Source of the DNA: JAFGRR01 sp964499235
GTDB lineage: Bacteria > Planctomycetota > Phycisphaerae > UBA1845 > Fen-1342
Direction of reading: 5' to 3'
DNA: 64,000 nt
Assembly (NCBI GenBank): GCA_964499235.1
Contig: CAZCKC010000002.1
Span: 62,001-126,000 of the forward strand
The notes below the pieces were generated by a model. It saw nothing but the letters and a program-made list of their open reading frames with translations. It did not search any database and was not told the DNA's origin. Of the stretch, positions 43,321-51,932 are shown piece by piece. The position numbers and the translations under genes are program-made. The stretch's first letter is position 1; each line of letters opens with the position of its first letter.

Positions 43321-45856
43321 GACCAGCGCGGCGGACAGCCCGCCGACCACCGACGAGCAGACCGCGGACGCGACCCCGGAGGAACCCACGCCGCAGCCCG
43401 ACGAGACGACCGCGGAGACGGGCGAAGAGAAGAAGCGGACGCGGCGCAAAACCACCGCGACCAAGAAGAAGACCACCACCAAGAAGAAGACCACCCGGCG
43501 CAAGAAGACCACCCAGTCGGCGGAAACCGAGGAGCCGACCACCACCGAACCGCCGGTCGACGAGGCGGCCGCCGCCGAAGCCGCGGCGGACGACGACGGC
43601 GCGGCCGAAGCCGGTGTCGCGCCGGCCACGGTCGAGCGCGTCGAGAGCCCGGACGGCGCCGTCGTCCTGCGCTTCCCGCCGGCCGCCCCCTCGCCGTTCG
43701 AGACGGTCAGCGAGACCGGCGGCCCCGCGCCGGTCGACGAGGAGATCAAGGAAGCCCTCGACGCGACCGACGACTTCCGCGCCGGCGAGGACGACGAGGA
43801 AGCAGAGGACGAAACGGCCGACGCTGACGTCGAGCCCGCCGAGGCCACCACCGTCGAAGCACCTCCCCGAATCTCCGCAGACGACGAGGAGCCCGACACG
43901 GACGACGAAGATGATGACGACGACGAGGGCGATCATGACGACGATGCGACCGCGACCGAAGCCCCGTCGCGCGAGCGCGACGCCGGCCAGCGCCTGAGCC
44001 GCAGCCAGAAACGCCGCCTCCGGCGCAAGCGCCGCAAGAGCGCCGAGTCCGAAAACGGCGCGGACCTCGACGTCGACGATCGGCCAACCGACGAGCCTCC
44101 CGCGGCCGAGGTCGAAGCGGCGGACGAGTCGCTCGAGGCCGGCGCTGAGGCCGACGCCACGGAAATGGAGTCGGATGAAGACGCCGACACCACCGAACGG
44201 GGCGCGGGCACCGGGCGTCGCCGGCGCCGTGGCCGCCGGCGACGTCGGCGGGACGAGGACGAGGCAGAAGGCGAAACTGCCGCCGAAGCCGCGCCGGAGA
44301 AGCCAGCCGCCAAGGCGGCCAAGCCAACCCGCCGGATGCTGATCAACTACCAGCCGCGGGACGAGTGCCGCATCGCAATCCTCGAGAACAACCGCCTCGA
44401 GGAGATCCACATGGAGCGGGCGGCGTTCGAGAACCATGTCGGCAGCATTTACAAGGGGATCGTGACCAACGTCGAGTCGTCGATCCAGGCCGCGTTCATC
44501 GACTTTGGCCTGGGCAAGAACGGCTTCCTGCATATCACCGATCTGCACCCCGACTACATGAAGGGCGAGAACGGGACCGTCGAGAACGTTGGCCGCAAGA
44601 TGCCGCGCCGCTCCCGACCGCCGATCCAGAAGTGCCTGCGCCGCGGACAAGAGGTGATCGTCCAGATCACGAAGGAAGGCATCGGCAGCAAGGGGCCGAC
44701 GCTGTCGAACTACCTGAGCATCCCGGGGCGCTTCCTGGTGATGATGCCGGGCATGCGCAAGCTCGGCATCTCACGGAAGATCGAGGATGACGACATCCGG
44801 CACGCGCTTCGCAAAACGCTCAACCAGCTCGAGCTGCCGGACGACATCGGCTTCATCGCGCGGACCGCGGCGGAAGGCCGCACCGTCGACGAGCTCCAGG
44901 CCGACCTGAACTACCTGGAGCGGCTCTGGCGGGCGGTCGAGCGGCGGGCGAAGAAGGAGAAGGCCCCGACCGAGATCTACCGCGAGTCGGACCTGGTCGT
45001 GCGGACAATCCGCGACGTCTACTCCGAGGAGATCGGCGAGATCCTCGTCGACGACCCCGAGGTGGCCGACCGCTGCCGCGACTTTCTCTCGATCTTCAGC
45101 CCGCGGGCCAGAGACATCGTGACGGCCTACGACGAGCCCGAGCCGATCTTCCACAAGTTCGGCGTCGAGGAGGAGCTGACCAAGCTGCACTCGCGGCGGG
45201 TGCCGCTCTCCTCGGGCGGCTCGCTGGTGATCGACCCGGCCGAGGCGCTGGTGGCGATTGACGTCAACAGCGGGAAGTTCCGCACCGAGGACGACGCCGA
45301 GTCGACCGCGTTCAAGATCAACATGGAGGCGGCCGACGAGATCGCCCGCCAGCTCCGGCTGCGGGATCTCGGCGGGGTGGTGTGCTGCGACTTCATCGAC
45401 ATGCGGCTGGAGAAGCACAAGCGGGCCGTTGAGCGGCACCTGTCCGATCAGCTCAAGCGGCACAAGGAGCGGGCGCAGATCCTGCGGATGAGCGAATTCG
45501 GGATCCTCGAGCTGACGCGGCAGCGCCAGCGGTCGAGCTTCACCCGCAACTACTTCCAGGACTGCCAGCAGTGCAACGGCTCCGGGCTGGTCAAGACGGT
45601 CGACTCGGTGGTGATCGACACGATTCGGGCGGTGCAGTTCGCCACGACCCGCCCCAACGTCGCGCTGGTCGAGGTGACCCTCAACCCCGAGGTCGCCACG
45701 CTGCTCCAGAACCGCAAGCGGGCGACGATCAACGACATCGAACGCCAGCACCGCCGCACGGTGACGATCCGGCCGAACCCGAACTTCGGCCTCGATCAGG
45801 TCCATGTGCAGTGCTATGATCAACGGGCGCGCTTGGTGCCGGTTGAGGGCTTATGA
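43268..45856 (+). CDS. rng: RNase E/G family endoribonuclease with long N-terminal disordered region
   Basis: An 862-residue enzyme that cuts single-stranded RNA in mRNA decay and rRNA processing. The catalytic part starts near residue 355 (RRMLINYQPRDECRIAILEN) and includes the S1-like region (GSIYKGIVTNVESSIQAAFI, DFGLGKNGFLH), DNase I-like metal residues in VAIDVNSGKF and CCDFIDMRLEKHK, and the zinc-link CQQCNGSG. Before it lie about 350 residues of low complexity: a Lys/Thr/Arg block, then long Asp/Glu/Ala-rich and Arg-rich blocks. In E. coli RNase E the disordered tail is at the C-terminus, so the layout is reversed here. The GTG at 43268 has AAGGA 7 bases upstream. Could equally be named rne. 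Confidence 0.9.
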   Translation: MAKTTKKTRKRTTRTKRKTSAADSPPTTDEQTADATPEEPTPQPDETTAETGEEKKRTRRKTTATKKKTTTKKKTTRRKKTTQSAETEEPTTTEPPVDEAAAAEAAADDDGAAEAGVAPATVERVESPDGAVVLRFPPAAPSPFETVSETGGPAPVDEEIKEALDATDDFRAGEDDEEAEDETADADVEPAEATTVEAPPRISADDEEPDTDDEDDDDDEGDHDDDATATEAPSRERDAGQRLSRSQKRRLRRKRRKSAESENGADLDVDDRPTDEPPAAEVEAADESLEAGAEADATEMESDEDADTTERGAGTGRRRRRGRRRRRRDEDEAEGETAAEAAPEKPAAKAAKPTRRMLINYQPRDECRIAILENNRLEEIHMERAAFENHVGSIYKGIVTNVESSIQAAFIDFGLGKNGFLHITDLHPDYMKGENGTVENVGRKMPRRSRPPIQKCLRRGQEVIVQITKEGIGSKGPTLSNYLSIPGRFLVMMPGMRKLGISRKIEDDDIRHALRKTLNQLELPDDIGFIARTAAEGRTVDELQADLNYLERLWRAVERRAKKEKAPTEIYRESDLVVRTIRDVYSEEIGEILVDDPEVADRCRDFLSIFSPRARDIVTAYDEPEPIFHKFGVEEELTKLHSRRVPLSSGGSLVIDPAEALVAIDVNSGKFRTEDDAESTAFKINMEAADEIARQLRLRDLGGVVCCDFIDMRLEKHKRAVERHLSDQLKRHKERAQILRMSEFGILELTRQRQRSSFTRNYFQDCQQCNGSGLVKTVDSVVIDTIRAVQFATTRPNVALVEVTLNPEVATLLQNRKRATINDIERQHRRTVTIRPNPNFGLDQVHVQCYDQRARLVPVEGL

Positions 45857-46800
45857 AACGCGAACTGAGCCGCAAGAGCAGCGACCTGCCACAGTTGGTC
45901 GACGAGATCCTCGCCAGCTACCGCGCCGATGCGCGGACGCAGCGGATCGAGCAGCAGTTCCTGCCCAACAAGCAGACGATCATCGAGATCACGGATCTGC
46001 TGCTCGAGCTGACCTACCCGGGCTTCATCGGGCGGCACGAGCTCAACTGGCAGAACGCCGAGTACCACGCCGGCGCGGTGGTTGGTCGGCTTTATGACAC
46101 GCTGACCACCGAGATCGAGCAGTGCCTGTGCTTCGAACGCGAGGTCTGCGAGCAGCCCCCCGACGAGAACGTCGACTGCTCGCAGATCGCCGTCGAGACC
46201 ACCGACGCGTTCCTGCGCGAGATCCCGGTGATCCGCGCCCTGCTCACCACGGACGTGCAGGCAGCCTACGACGGCGATCCGGCCGCCACCAGCACGGCCG
46301 AGATCATCCTGGCGTACCCGGCGATCATCGCGATCACGATCTACCGCTATGCCCACGCGCTACAGGCGCTGAGGGTCCCGATGATGCCGCGGATCATGAC
46401 CGAGCACGCCCACCGCCTCACCGGGATCGACATCCACCCCGGCGCGACGATCGGGCCGAGCTTCTTCATCGATCACGGCACCGGCGTCGTGATCGGCGAA
46501 ACCTGCGAGATCGGCGCTCACGTGAAGATCTACCAAGGGGTGACGCTGGGGGCGCTGTCGTTTCCGAAGGACGCCCGCGGGCGGCTGATTCGCGGCGAGA
46601 AACGGCATCCGACCGTCCGCGACCACGTCACGGTCTACGCCAATGCGACAGTGCTCGGCGCGGACACGGTATTGGGCGAAGGCGCGGTCGTGGGGGGGTC
46701 CGTGTTCCTCACCCGGAGCGTGGAGCCCTACCACCAAGTGTCGATGACGCCGCCCGACCTGAAGATCCGCCCGCCGCGCGAGCAGAGCTCAACATCCTGA
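45853..46800 (+). CDS. cysE: Serine O-acetyltransferase
   Basis: Makes O-acetylserine, the carbon skeleton for cysteine. The 315-residue product has an N-terminal helical domain and the left-handed beta-helix with hexapeptide repeats: TGIDIHPGATIGPSFFIDHG, GVVIGETCEIGAHVKIYQGV, TLGALSFPKDARGR, HPTVRDHVTVYANATVLGAD. The catalytic His/Asp pair region HPGATIG/FFIDHGTG is present. Longer than the E. coli enzyme by about 40 residues. It overlaps the end of the RNase E/G gene by four bases, which is an unusual neighbour and suggests co-translation. Confidence 0.92.
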   Translation: MKRELSRKSSDLPQLVDEILASYRADARTQRIEQQFLPNKQTIIEITDLLLELTYPGFIGRHELNWQNAEYHAGAVVGRLYDTLTTEIEQCLCFEREVCEQPPDENVDCSQIAVETTDAFLREIPVIRALLTTDVQAAYDGDPAATSTAEIILAYPAIIAITIYRYAHALQALRVPMMPRIMTEHAHRLTGIDIHPGATIGPSFFIDHGTGVVIGETCEIGAHVKIYQGVTLGALSFPKDARGRLIRGEKRHPTVRDHVTVYANATVLGADTVLGEGAVVGGSVFLTRSVEPYHQVSMTPPDLKIRPPREQSSTS

Positions 46801-46837
46801 GGGGAATCGCCACCGGGCCGCGAAGCACGCGACGCGG

Positions 46838-47797
46838 TCAGCCGGACGCCCGTTGGGCCGCCCGGGCCGAGTTCTTCAGGTCCACGAATTTCGGCAGCGT
46901 AAAGACGACGCCCTCGTCCGGGGCGTCGAACTCGTGCACGTCCGCGACGCCGAACTCGCGCAGCCGATCCAGGACGCTCTGCACAACGTCCTCCGGCGCG
47001 CTGGCGCCCGACGACAGCCCGACCGAGTGAACACCCTCGAACCACGCCGGATTGATCTTGCCCGGATCGTCGATCAGGTACGACGCCACGCCGCGGGCTT
47101 TCGCCACCTCCGTCAGCCGCTGCGAGTTCGAGGAGTTTTCCGAGCCGACGACCAGTAGCAGGTCGATGTCGGCCGCGATCTCCTTCACCGCATTCTGGCG
47201 ATTCTGGGTGGCGTAGCAGATGTCGTCGCTGGGCGGCAGCTCGAGCTGCGGGAACTTCGCCCGCAGCGCGTCGACGATCGCCTGCGTGTCGTCCTGGCTC
47301 AGCGTGGTCTGCGTCAGGATCACGCCGGGCTCGTCGGACGCGAGCTCAAGCGCTCCCACGTCGGCCACGTCCTCGACCAGCACCGTCCGGTCGGGCGCCT
47401 GGCCCATCGTCCCGACGACCTCGTCGTGGCCGGCGTGGCCGATGAAGACGATCCGGTAGCCCTTCTTCACGAAGCGGGCGACCTCGACGTGGACCTTGCG
47501 GACCAGCGGGCACGTTGCGTCGATCAGCTTCAGGTCGCGGGCCAGCGCCTGCTCATAGACCTCCGGCGGTGAGCCGTGGGCCGAGAGGATCGTCACCGCG
47601 CCATTGGGCACCTCGTCGAGCTCGTCGACGAAGACCGCCCCGTGCTCGCGCAACCGCCTGACCACGTGGGAGTTATGGACGATTTCCTTGCGCACGTAGA
47701 TCGGCGGGTCGTACTTCTCCAGCGCCAGTTCGACGATCCGGATCGCCCGCTCGACGCCCGCGCAAAAGCCACGTGGCTTGGCGAGGATGGCCTTCAT
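46838..47797 (-). CDS. ispH: 4-hydroxy-3-methylbut-2-enyl diphosphate reductase
   Basis: Final step of the MEP isoprenoid pathway; the iron-sulphur enzyme gives IPP and DMAPP. The three cluster cysteines are in GFCAGVERAI, IDATCPLVRKVH and DDICYATQNRQ. Other family marks are NSHVVRRLREHGAVFVDELD, TILSAHGSPPEVYEQA, FIGHAGHDEVVGTMGQAP, SSNSQRLTEVAKARG and VGLSSGASAPEDVV. I chose ATG at 47797 (319 residues) since GGAG lies 6 bases upstream; another ATG two codons earlier is too close to that site. DMAPP made here is also the donor for MiaA. Convergent with cysE. Confidence 0.95.
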   Translation of the reverse strand: MKAILAKPRGFCAGVERAIRIVELALEKYDPPIYVRKEIVHNSHVVRRLREHGAVFVDELDEVPNGAVTILSAHGSPPEVYEQALARDLKLIDATCPLVRKVHVEVARFVKKGYRIVFIGHAGHDEVVGTMGQAPDRTVLVEDVADVGALELASDEPGVILTQTTLSQDDTQAIVDALRAKFPQLELPPSDDICYATQNRQNAVKEIAADIDLLLVVGSENSSNSQRLTEVAKARGVASYLIDDPGKINPAWFEGVHSVGLSSGASAPEDVVQSVLDRLREFGVADVHEFDAPDEGVVFTLPKFVDLKNSARAAQRASG

Positions 47798-47944
47798 CAA
47801 CATCTCCTGCAACCGGGGTGGGCTCGTGACCGGACAGGCCGGTTCGGCTGCCGTGCATGCGATATTACTCGGTTTTGAGGTGAAGCAAAGCCGATGGCGG
47901 CGTTGGGCGGGAATTGGTGACATTGCGTGGATTGCGGGCGACGA

Positions 47945-49120
47945 CTACTGGTCGGGCGGGAGCATGAACTCGTCGAGCGGCGGCTGGTAGTCATCGGCAG
48001 CCGGGAAGTAGTCGTCGATCCGCTCGGTCTCGAGCCGATCGAACGCGTCGCAGGTCGCCGGGCGGGCGGCCAGGCAGTAGCGGACGAGCTGGCTGAGGAT
48101 CGGCCGCAGCTCGGTCAGCTTCGTCTCCTGCATGACGGCGGTCTCGACGAGGGTGGCGGCCTTTGAAATGACGTTGAAGCCGAAGCCGCCGGCCTCGCCC
48201 TTCAGCTCGCGGGCCAGGTGCAGGAGCTGGTTCAGGTCGCGGTTGTGGTAGGCGGTCTCGATCTCGGGGGCCCGGCGGAGCAGGTCGAGGGCGAAGTCGT
48301 CAATGAGCTCATGCATCGCGGTCTCGTGCAACAGCGTGCTGACGAGGGGCTCGGGGCGGGCCTTGCGGACCAGGGCCGCGACGCGCTCGCGCTGCGGCGG
48401 CTTGGGGACAAATTCGTCGCAGCCGGCCAGCAGGCACGCGTCGCGCTCGTTGGGCGTGGTCTTACAGGTGACCATCGCGATCGGGCGAATGTAGCCCTGC
48501 TTCCGGAGCAGCTTCACCGCGCCGAGCCCGTCAAGCTGCGGCATTTCCAGGTCCATCAGGATCAGGTCGAAGGGCTTGGTCAGCGCCTCCTTGACGGCCG
48601 CCACCCCGTTATCGACGCAGACCAGCTCGACGTTCAGCGGCTCGAGCATGTGGGCGACCAGACGGCGGGCCATCGGGCTGTCGTCGGCGATCAGGATCCG
48701 CGCCCGGATGGCCGACGGCGCGAAGAGGGCCGGATCGATCGGCTGGTCGAAGCGGACTTCGACCTCCTGCACGCGGCCGGAGCCTTGGATATAGCGGCAC
48801 CACTTGACCTTGCCGCGGACCCCCTGCCAGCTGTTCTGGATCGTGATCAGGTGGAGGTGGCAGGCGGTGCGGTCGTGGAGCACGTGCGAGCTGAGAAAGT
48901 TGATCCCGTCGCGGCCGATGTTGCGGGCGGCGACGACGTACTGGTCGACGGTGTCGCGGCCGGTGACGACCGTCGCGCGGATCGAGGGCATGCGATAGGG
49001 GAAACGCGGCTCGGCCCGCCGGGCGTACTCTTCGGAGCGGGCGTCCCGCGCGTCGAGCGTGTCGAGCAGGTGCTCGAGGACGTTCTCGTCGAGCTTCAGA
49101 TGGCGGGTTTCGCTCGGCAT
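47945..49120 (-). CDS. PilZ-like / receiver / degenerate HPt signalling protein
   Basis: A 391-residue protein in three parts. Residues about 38-125 resemble PilZ-type c-di-GMP domains (FPYRMPSIRATVVTG, RNIGRDGINFLSSHV, KVKWCRYIQGSG) but are degenerate. Residues about 140-258 are a complete receiver domain: acidic pair Asp146/Asp147 in LIADDSPM, phospho-acceptor Asp190 in LILMDLEMPQLDG, Lys240 in FVPKPP. Residues about 262-360 look like an HPt helical bundle, but the phospho-His of the AHxLKG motif is replaced (LHLARELKGEAGG: Arg304). It has no DNA-binding output. I use ATG at 49120; the frame opens earlier at 49171, neither with a clear ribosome site. It lies downstream of a phosphatase and kinase gene on the same strand. 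Confidence 0.75.
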   Translation of the reverse strand: MPSETRHLKLDENVLEHLLDTLDARDARSEEYARRAEPRFPYRMPSIRATVVTGRDTVDQYVVAARNIGRDGINFLSSHVLHDRTACHLHLITIQNSWQGVRGKVKWCRYIQGSGRVQEVEVRFDQPIDPALFAPSAIRARILIADDSPMARRLVAHMLEPLNVELVCVDNGVAAVKEALTKPFDLILMDLEMPQLDGLGAVKLLRKQGYIRPIAMVTCKTTPNERDACLLAGCDEFVPKPPQRERVAALVRKARPEPLVSTLLHETAMHELIDDFALDLLRRAPEIETAYHNRDLNQLLHLARELKGEAGGFGFNVISKAATLVETAVMQETKLTELRPILSQLVRYCLAARPATCDAFDRLETERIDDYFPAADDYQPPLDEFMLPPDQ

Positions 49121-49309
49121 GGCGATGACTGCTCGGATCCGGCTCGGGGGCGCGTGGCTCTGCCCCTTCATCGGGTCGCGTCCCCGTCCCCATGAGGAGC
49201 GGACGGGAAGGCAGGCAGGTCCGAGAATGCAAACGCAGAGCGGGAGGGCGCGGACGTAAGGATTATGTGGTGGGAAGATGTGGCCCGAATATGAGGGCGC
49301 GGGGGGCGA

Positions 49310-50173
49310 TTATTCGATGGCGACGAACTTCTTTGCCCGGGCGGCGAGCTCGTCGATCGTGTAGGTCCGGCTGAGGTCGATGGGCAGCAGCACGCCGTGC
49401 GCGTGATCGCTTTCGACAATCAGCATGTTGCCGGTGACCGCGACCCCCTCGTCCTGCGGCGTGTGGCCGACGACGCAGAGCTTCGCGCCGACCCTCTCGC
49501 AAAACGCGTCGACGTCGTCGGGGCTCTGGAAACGTCCCCAGACGAGCTGGTAGGCGGCGCCGTCGGGCTCCATGTCGACCCGCCGCAGCGGGCGCTCAAA
49601 AACCGATGTGTCGAAGCTCGGGATGTCGCCGGGATCGGGGAGGCTGTGGGCAAGGAAGATCCCCTTCGCGGTCTTGGCCGCGAGCGCCAGCGAGGCGATG
49701 TATTCGTCAAGGGCGGCCAGCACGGCCTCGGCCTGGTCGCCGAACCGGTGCTGCATCCCGCGGAAGAAGTCCTGGAGGACGGAGCGACCGCCCTTGGTAA
49801 TCTCGTGGTGGCAGAGCTGGGAGAGCTCGTGGTTGGACTGGAGGAAGAAGACGTTATCGGGGAAATCGCACTTCCACTGGGCGGCCTGCAAAAGCAGGTC
49901 GATCGAAACGTCGACGTTGCTGGGCGGCTGCGGCTCGGCGTGGATCAACTCGTGCAGGATGACGTAGCGGGCGGGGTTCCGCTCGAAGTCGCAGAAGTGC
50001 TGGAGTTTGAAGAAGTTGCGAAAGGCGCCGTGCATGTCGCCGGTCATGATGAGCTGCCCACCGCTGCCGAACTCGAGCAGGCTCCCCGTGCGGACCGGGT
50101 CGTCGTGGTTGAGAGCCGCGGTCTCTCGCAGCAGCTCGATCGCAGCCGGGGCATCCAACTCGGAAAGGGGCAT
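49310..50173 (-). CDS. PPP-type metallophosphatase-like protein
   Basis: A 287-residue protein that follows the PPP Ser/Thr phosphatase motifs loosely: GDMHG at residues 45-49 (family GDxHG), LQSNHELSQ at 111-119 (family GNHE), FLAHSLP at 173-179 and VVGHTPQDEG near 234-243. The central GDxVDRG motif is not seen; the matching stretch reads ILHELIHAEPQ, so one metal-site Asp appears changed. It may still be a metallophosphatase with altered specificity. It starts 3 bases after the end of a Ser/Thr kinase gene, suggesting a kinase/phosphatase pair acting on the same target. Confidence 0.7.
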   Translation of the reverse strand: MPLSELDAPAAIELLRETAALNHDDPVRTGSLLEFGSGGQLIMTGDMHGAFRNFFKLQHFCDFERNPARYVILHELIHAEPQPPSNVDVSIDLLLQAAQWKCDFPDNVFFLQSNHELSQLCHHEITKGGRSVLQDFFRGMQHRFGDQAEAVLAALDEYIASLALAAKTAKGIFLAHSLPDPGDIPSFDTSVFERPLRRVDMEPDGAAYQLVWGRFQSPDDVDAFCERVGAKLCVVGHTPQDEGVAVTGNMLIVESDHAHGVLLPIDLSRTYTIDELAARAKKFVAIE

Positions 50174-50176
50174 CGA

Positions 50177-51040
50177 TCAGCTTTCGGGCGAGGGTTCCGG
50201 CGTGCGGCGGCCCATGACGTGCTCGATCGTCTCGAGCCGCGACAGGACCAGCTTCATGTCCCGAGGCCGATCCTCGGGGTTGGTGGCGCAGCATTCCATG
50301 ATCAGCCGTGACAGCGCCACCGGGATGCGTTCGTCGAGCAGGTGCGGCGCGTCGTTGTTGCGGCGGGCCTCGATGTGCATCCGCTTCGCGCCGGTCGGGG
50401 CGTTCTGGATCATGGTGATGAAGTACTTGCCCGTGACGACCCAGTACATCGTCGCGCCCAGGTTGAACACGTCGGTGCGCTGGTTGATCTCGCGGCGGAG
50501 GACCTGCTCGGGGGCGATGTAGTCGGGCGTCCCCTGCACGCGGTCCTTGATGTGCCCGAGCGGACAGCTCTGCCCGAAGTCGATGATCTTCACCCCGCCG
50601 TTGTTGGTCAGCAGGATGTTGTTCGGCTTGATGTCGGCGTGGGCGAAGCCGACCTCGTGCATCGCCTGCAGCCCGCTGGCGATCTTCTTGAAGACGCTGA
50701 CTGCGTCGGCGAGCTCTTTCGGCCGCCGGTCCTCCAGCCGCACCCCGTTGATGTACTCCATGATCAGGAACAGGTGCTGGGTCTTCAGCCACTTGCGGAT
50801 CCGCACCATGTCCAGGCACCGCCGCAGCGACGGGTGGTCGAGCTGGTGCGAGACCTCGTACTCGGTTTCGGCCTGGGCGATGAAGCGGTCGTCGGCCGGC
50901 CCGCGGCGGGCGATGTGCTTGATCGCCACCTGGTGCTTGTCCGCGACCGAAATCGCCAGGCTGATCGTCGCCCCCGCGCCGCGGCCGATCCGGCTGACGA
51001 ACTCGTATTCGGGCAATAATGAGATCGTTTTGGTCGGCAT
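50177..51040 (-). CDS. Serine/threonine protein kinase
   Basis: A 287-residue soluble Hanks-type kinase with glycine loop RIGRGAGATIS (residues 17-27), Lys41 in QVAIKHIA, the alpha-C Glu likely in AETEYEVS, catalytic loop HADIKPNNILL (134-144, with Ala replacing the Arg of HRD), DFG as IIDFGQS (152-158), and GTPDYIAPEQVL as the activation-loop end. No transmembrane segment or extracellular sensor is seen. The HAD loop is a so-called non-RD kinase, usually not activated by loop phosphorylation. It is paired with the downstream PPP-like phosphatase. Confidence 0.87.
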   Translation of the reverse strand: MPTKTISLLPEYEFVSRIGRGAGATISLAISVADKHQVAIKHIARRGPADDRFIAQAETEYEVSHQLDHPSLRRCLDMVRIRKWLKTQHLFLIMEYINGVRLEDRRPKELADAVSVFKKIASGLQAMHEVGFAHADIKPNNILLTNNGGVKIIDFGQSCPLGHIKDRVQGTPDYIAPEQVLRREINQRTDVFNLGATMYWVVTGKYFITMIQNAPTGAKRMHIEARRNNDAPHLLDERIPVALSRLIMECCATNPEDRPRDMKLVLSRLETIEHVMGRRTPEPSPES

Positions 51041-51164
51041 ACTGCTAAGGTCGCAAGGGCCGGTGATCGGGCCCCGCGGCGACGCCTGAGGACCCCGTCA
51101 AGAGGACAGCATAGCCTATTCGGGTAGTCGCCAACGGTCCACCGAGGTTACAGCGTGGCGGCCG

Positions 51165-51677
51165 TCAGGGCCGACCAATGCCCTTGCGGGCGAGCAGATC
51201 GGCCAGCGAGACCGCCTCGTCCGGCAGATCGTCATGCCGCCGCGGGTCGGCACTGGGGTGCAACTGGACCTGGTCGATGGGCAGGCCGCGCTGCTGACGC
51301 ATGCTGCCCAGCACGCTCAGAAGCTGCTGCTGTTGGAAGGCGCTGAGCTCGGGGGCCCCCGTGCCGATGACGGCCACCCGGGCCCGGCCAACGAACCCCG
51401 GCCGCGGGTCCCAGAGGGGCTCCTGATCGGGCAGGATCACGCAGTCGAACTCGCCCCGCCCGACCGGCTGGCTGGGGGGGACGTAGAAGACGGTCACCTC
51501 ATCGACCCGGGAACCGGTCTCGGCCATCAGGAAGGTGCTCTCCGACCATCCCAAGCGGGGGGTCTCGAGCCACATCAACAGCGCTGCCCCGAAGGTCATC
51601 GACAGCATCAGCAAGACGACGACACGCGTGTTCCGGGTGTCCGGAGTCATCCACAAATCCCGCAGCGACGAAGCCAA
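51165..51677 (-). CDS. Membrane-anchored protein with partial amidase_2/PGRP-like domain
   Basis: A 170-residue protein with one N-terminal transmembrane segment (VVVLLMLSMTFGAALLMWL) and a C-terminal domain that resembles the last half of N-acetylmuramoyl-alanine amidases: ARVAVIGTGAPELSAFQQQQ, LLSVLGSMRQQRGLPIDQV, LHPSADPRRHDDLP. The zinc HHS motif of the family's first half is not seen, so catalysis is doubtful; it may bind peptidoglycan peptides. Start is TTG at 51677, chosen because AAGGAGA lies 7 bases upstream. The match is by eye and modest. Confidence 0.5.
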   Translation of the reverse strand: MASSLRDLWMTPDTRNTRVVVLLMLSMTFGAALLMWLETPRLGWSESTFLMAETGSRVDEVTVFYVPPSQPVGRGEFDCVILPDQEPLWDPRPGFVGRARVAVIGTGAPELSAFQQQQLLSVLGSMRQQRGLPIDQVQLHPSADPRRHDDLPDEAVSLADLLARKGIGRP

Positions 51678-51932
51678 CTCCCGTCTCCTTAACTATTTAG
51701 TAAATCTGGCGCGTGTTTGCAACCGATAAATCTCCCCCGCGAAAGCGGACCCGCCGCGCAGCCCGCTGCCAACGGTCCTATCGGCAAATCTTGCCGGCTG
51801 TTCCGGCGCGGCCGCAATTCTCGCGCCGATTGCCCTGTGGGCCTCGCCAGCGGGTTCTCCTGGCGGCGCAATTCGCTACTATCGCGTGACAGTAGGACAG
51901 ATAACGCTGGTCCGCGGCGGAGCTATCGACCC

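Noticed and set aside
43091..44650. Leftward 519-codon frame opposite the RNase E/G N-terminus
   Set aside because: The Asp/Glu/Lys-rich sense strand produces a Gly/Leu/Val-rich antisense; no motif seen. The sense frame runs into the catalytic domain without break.
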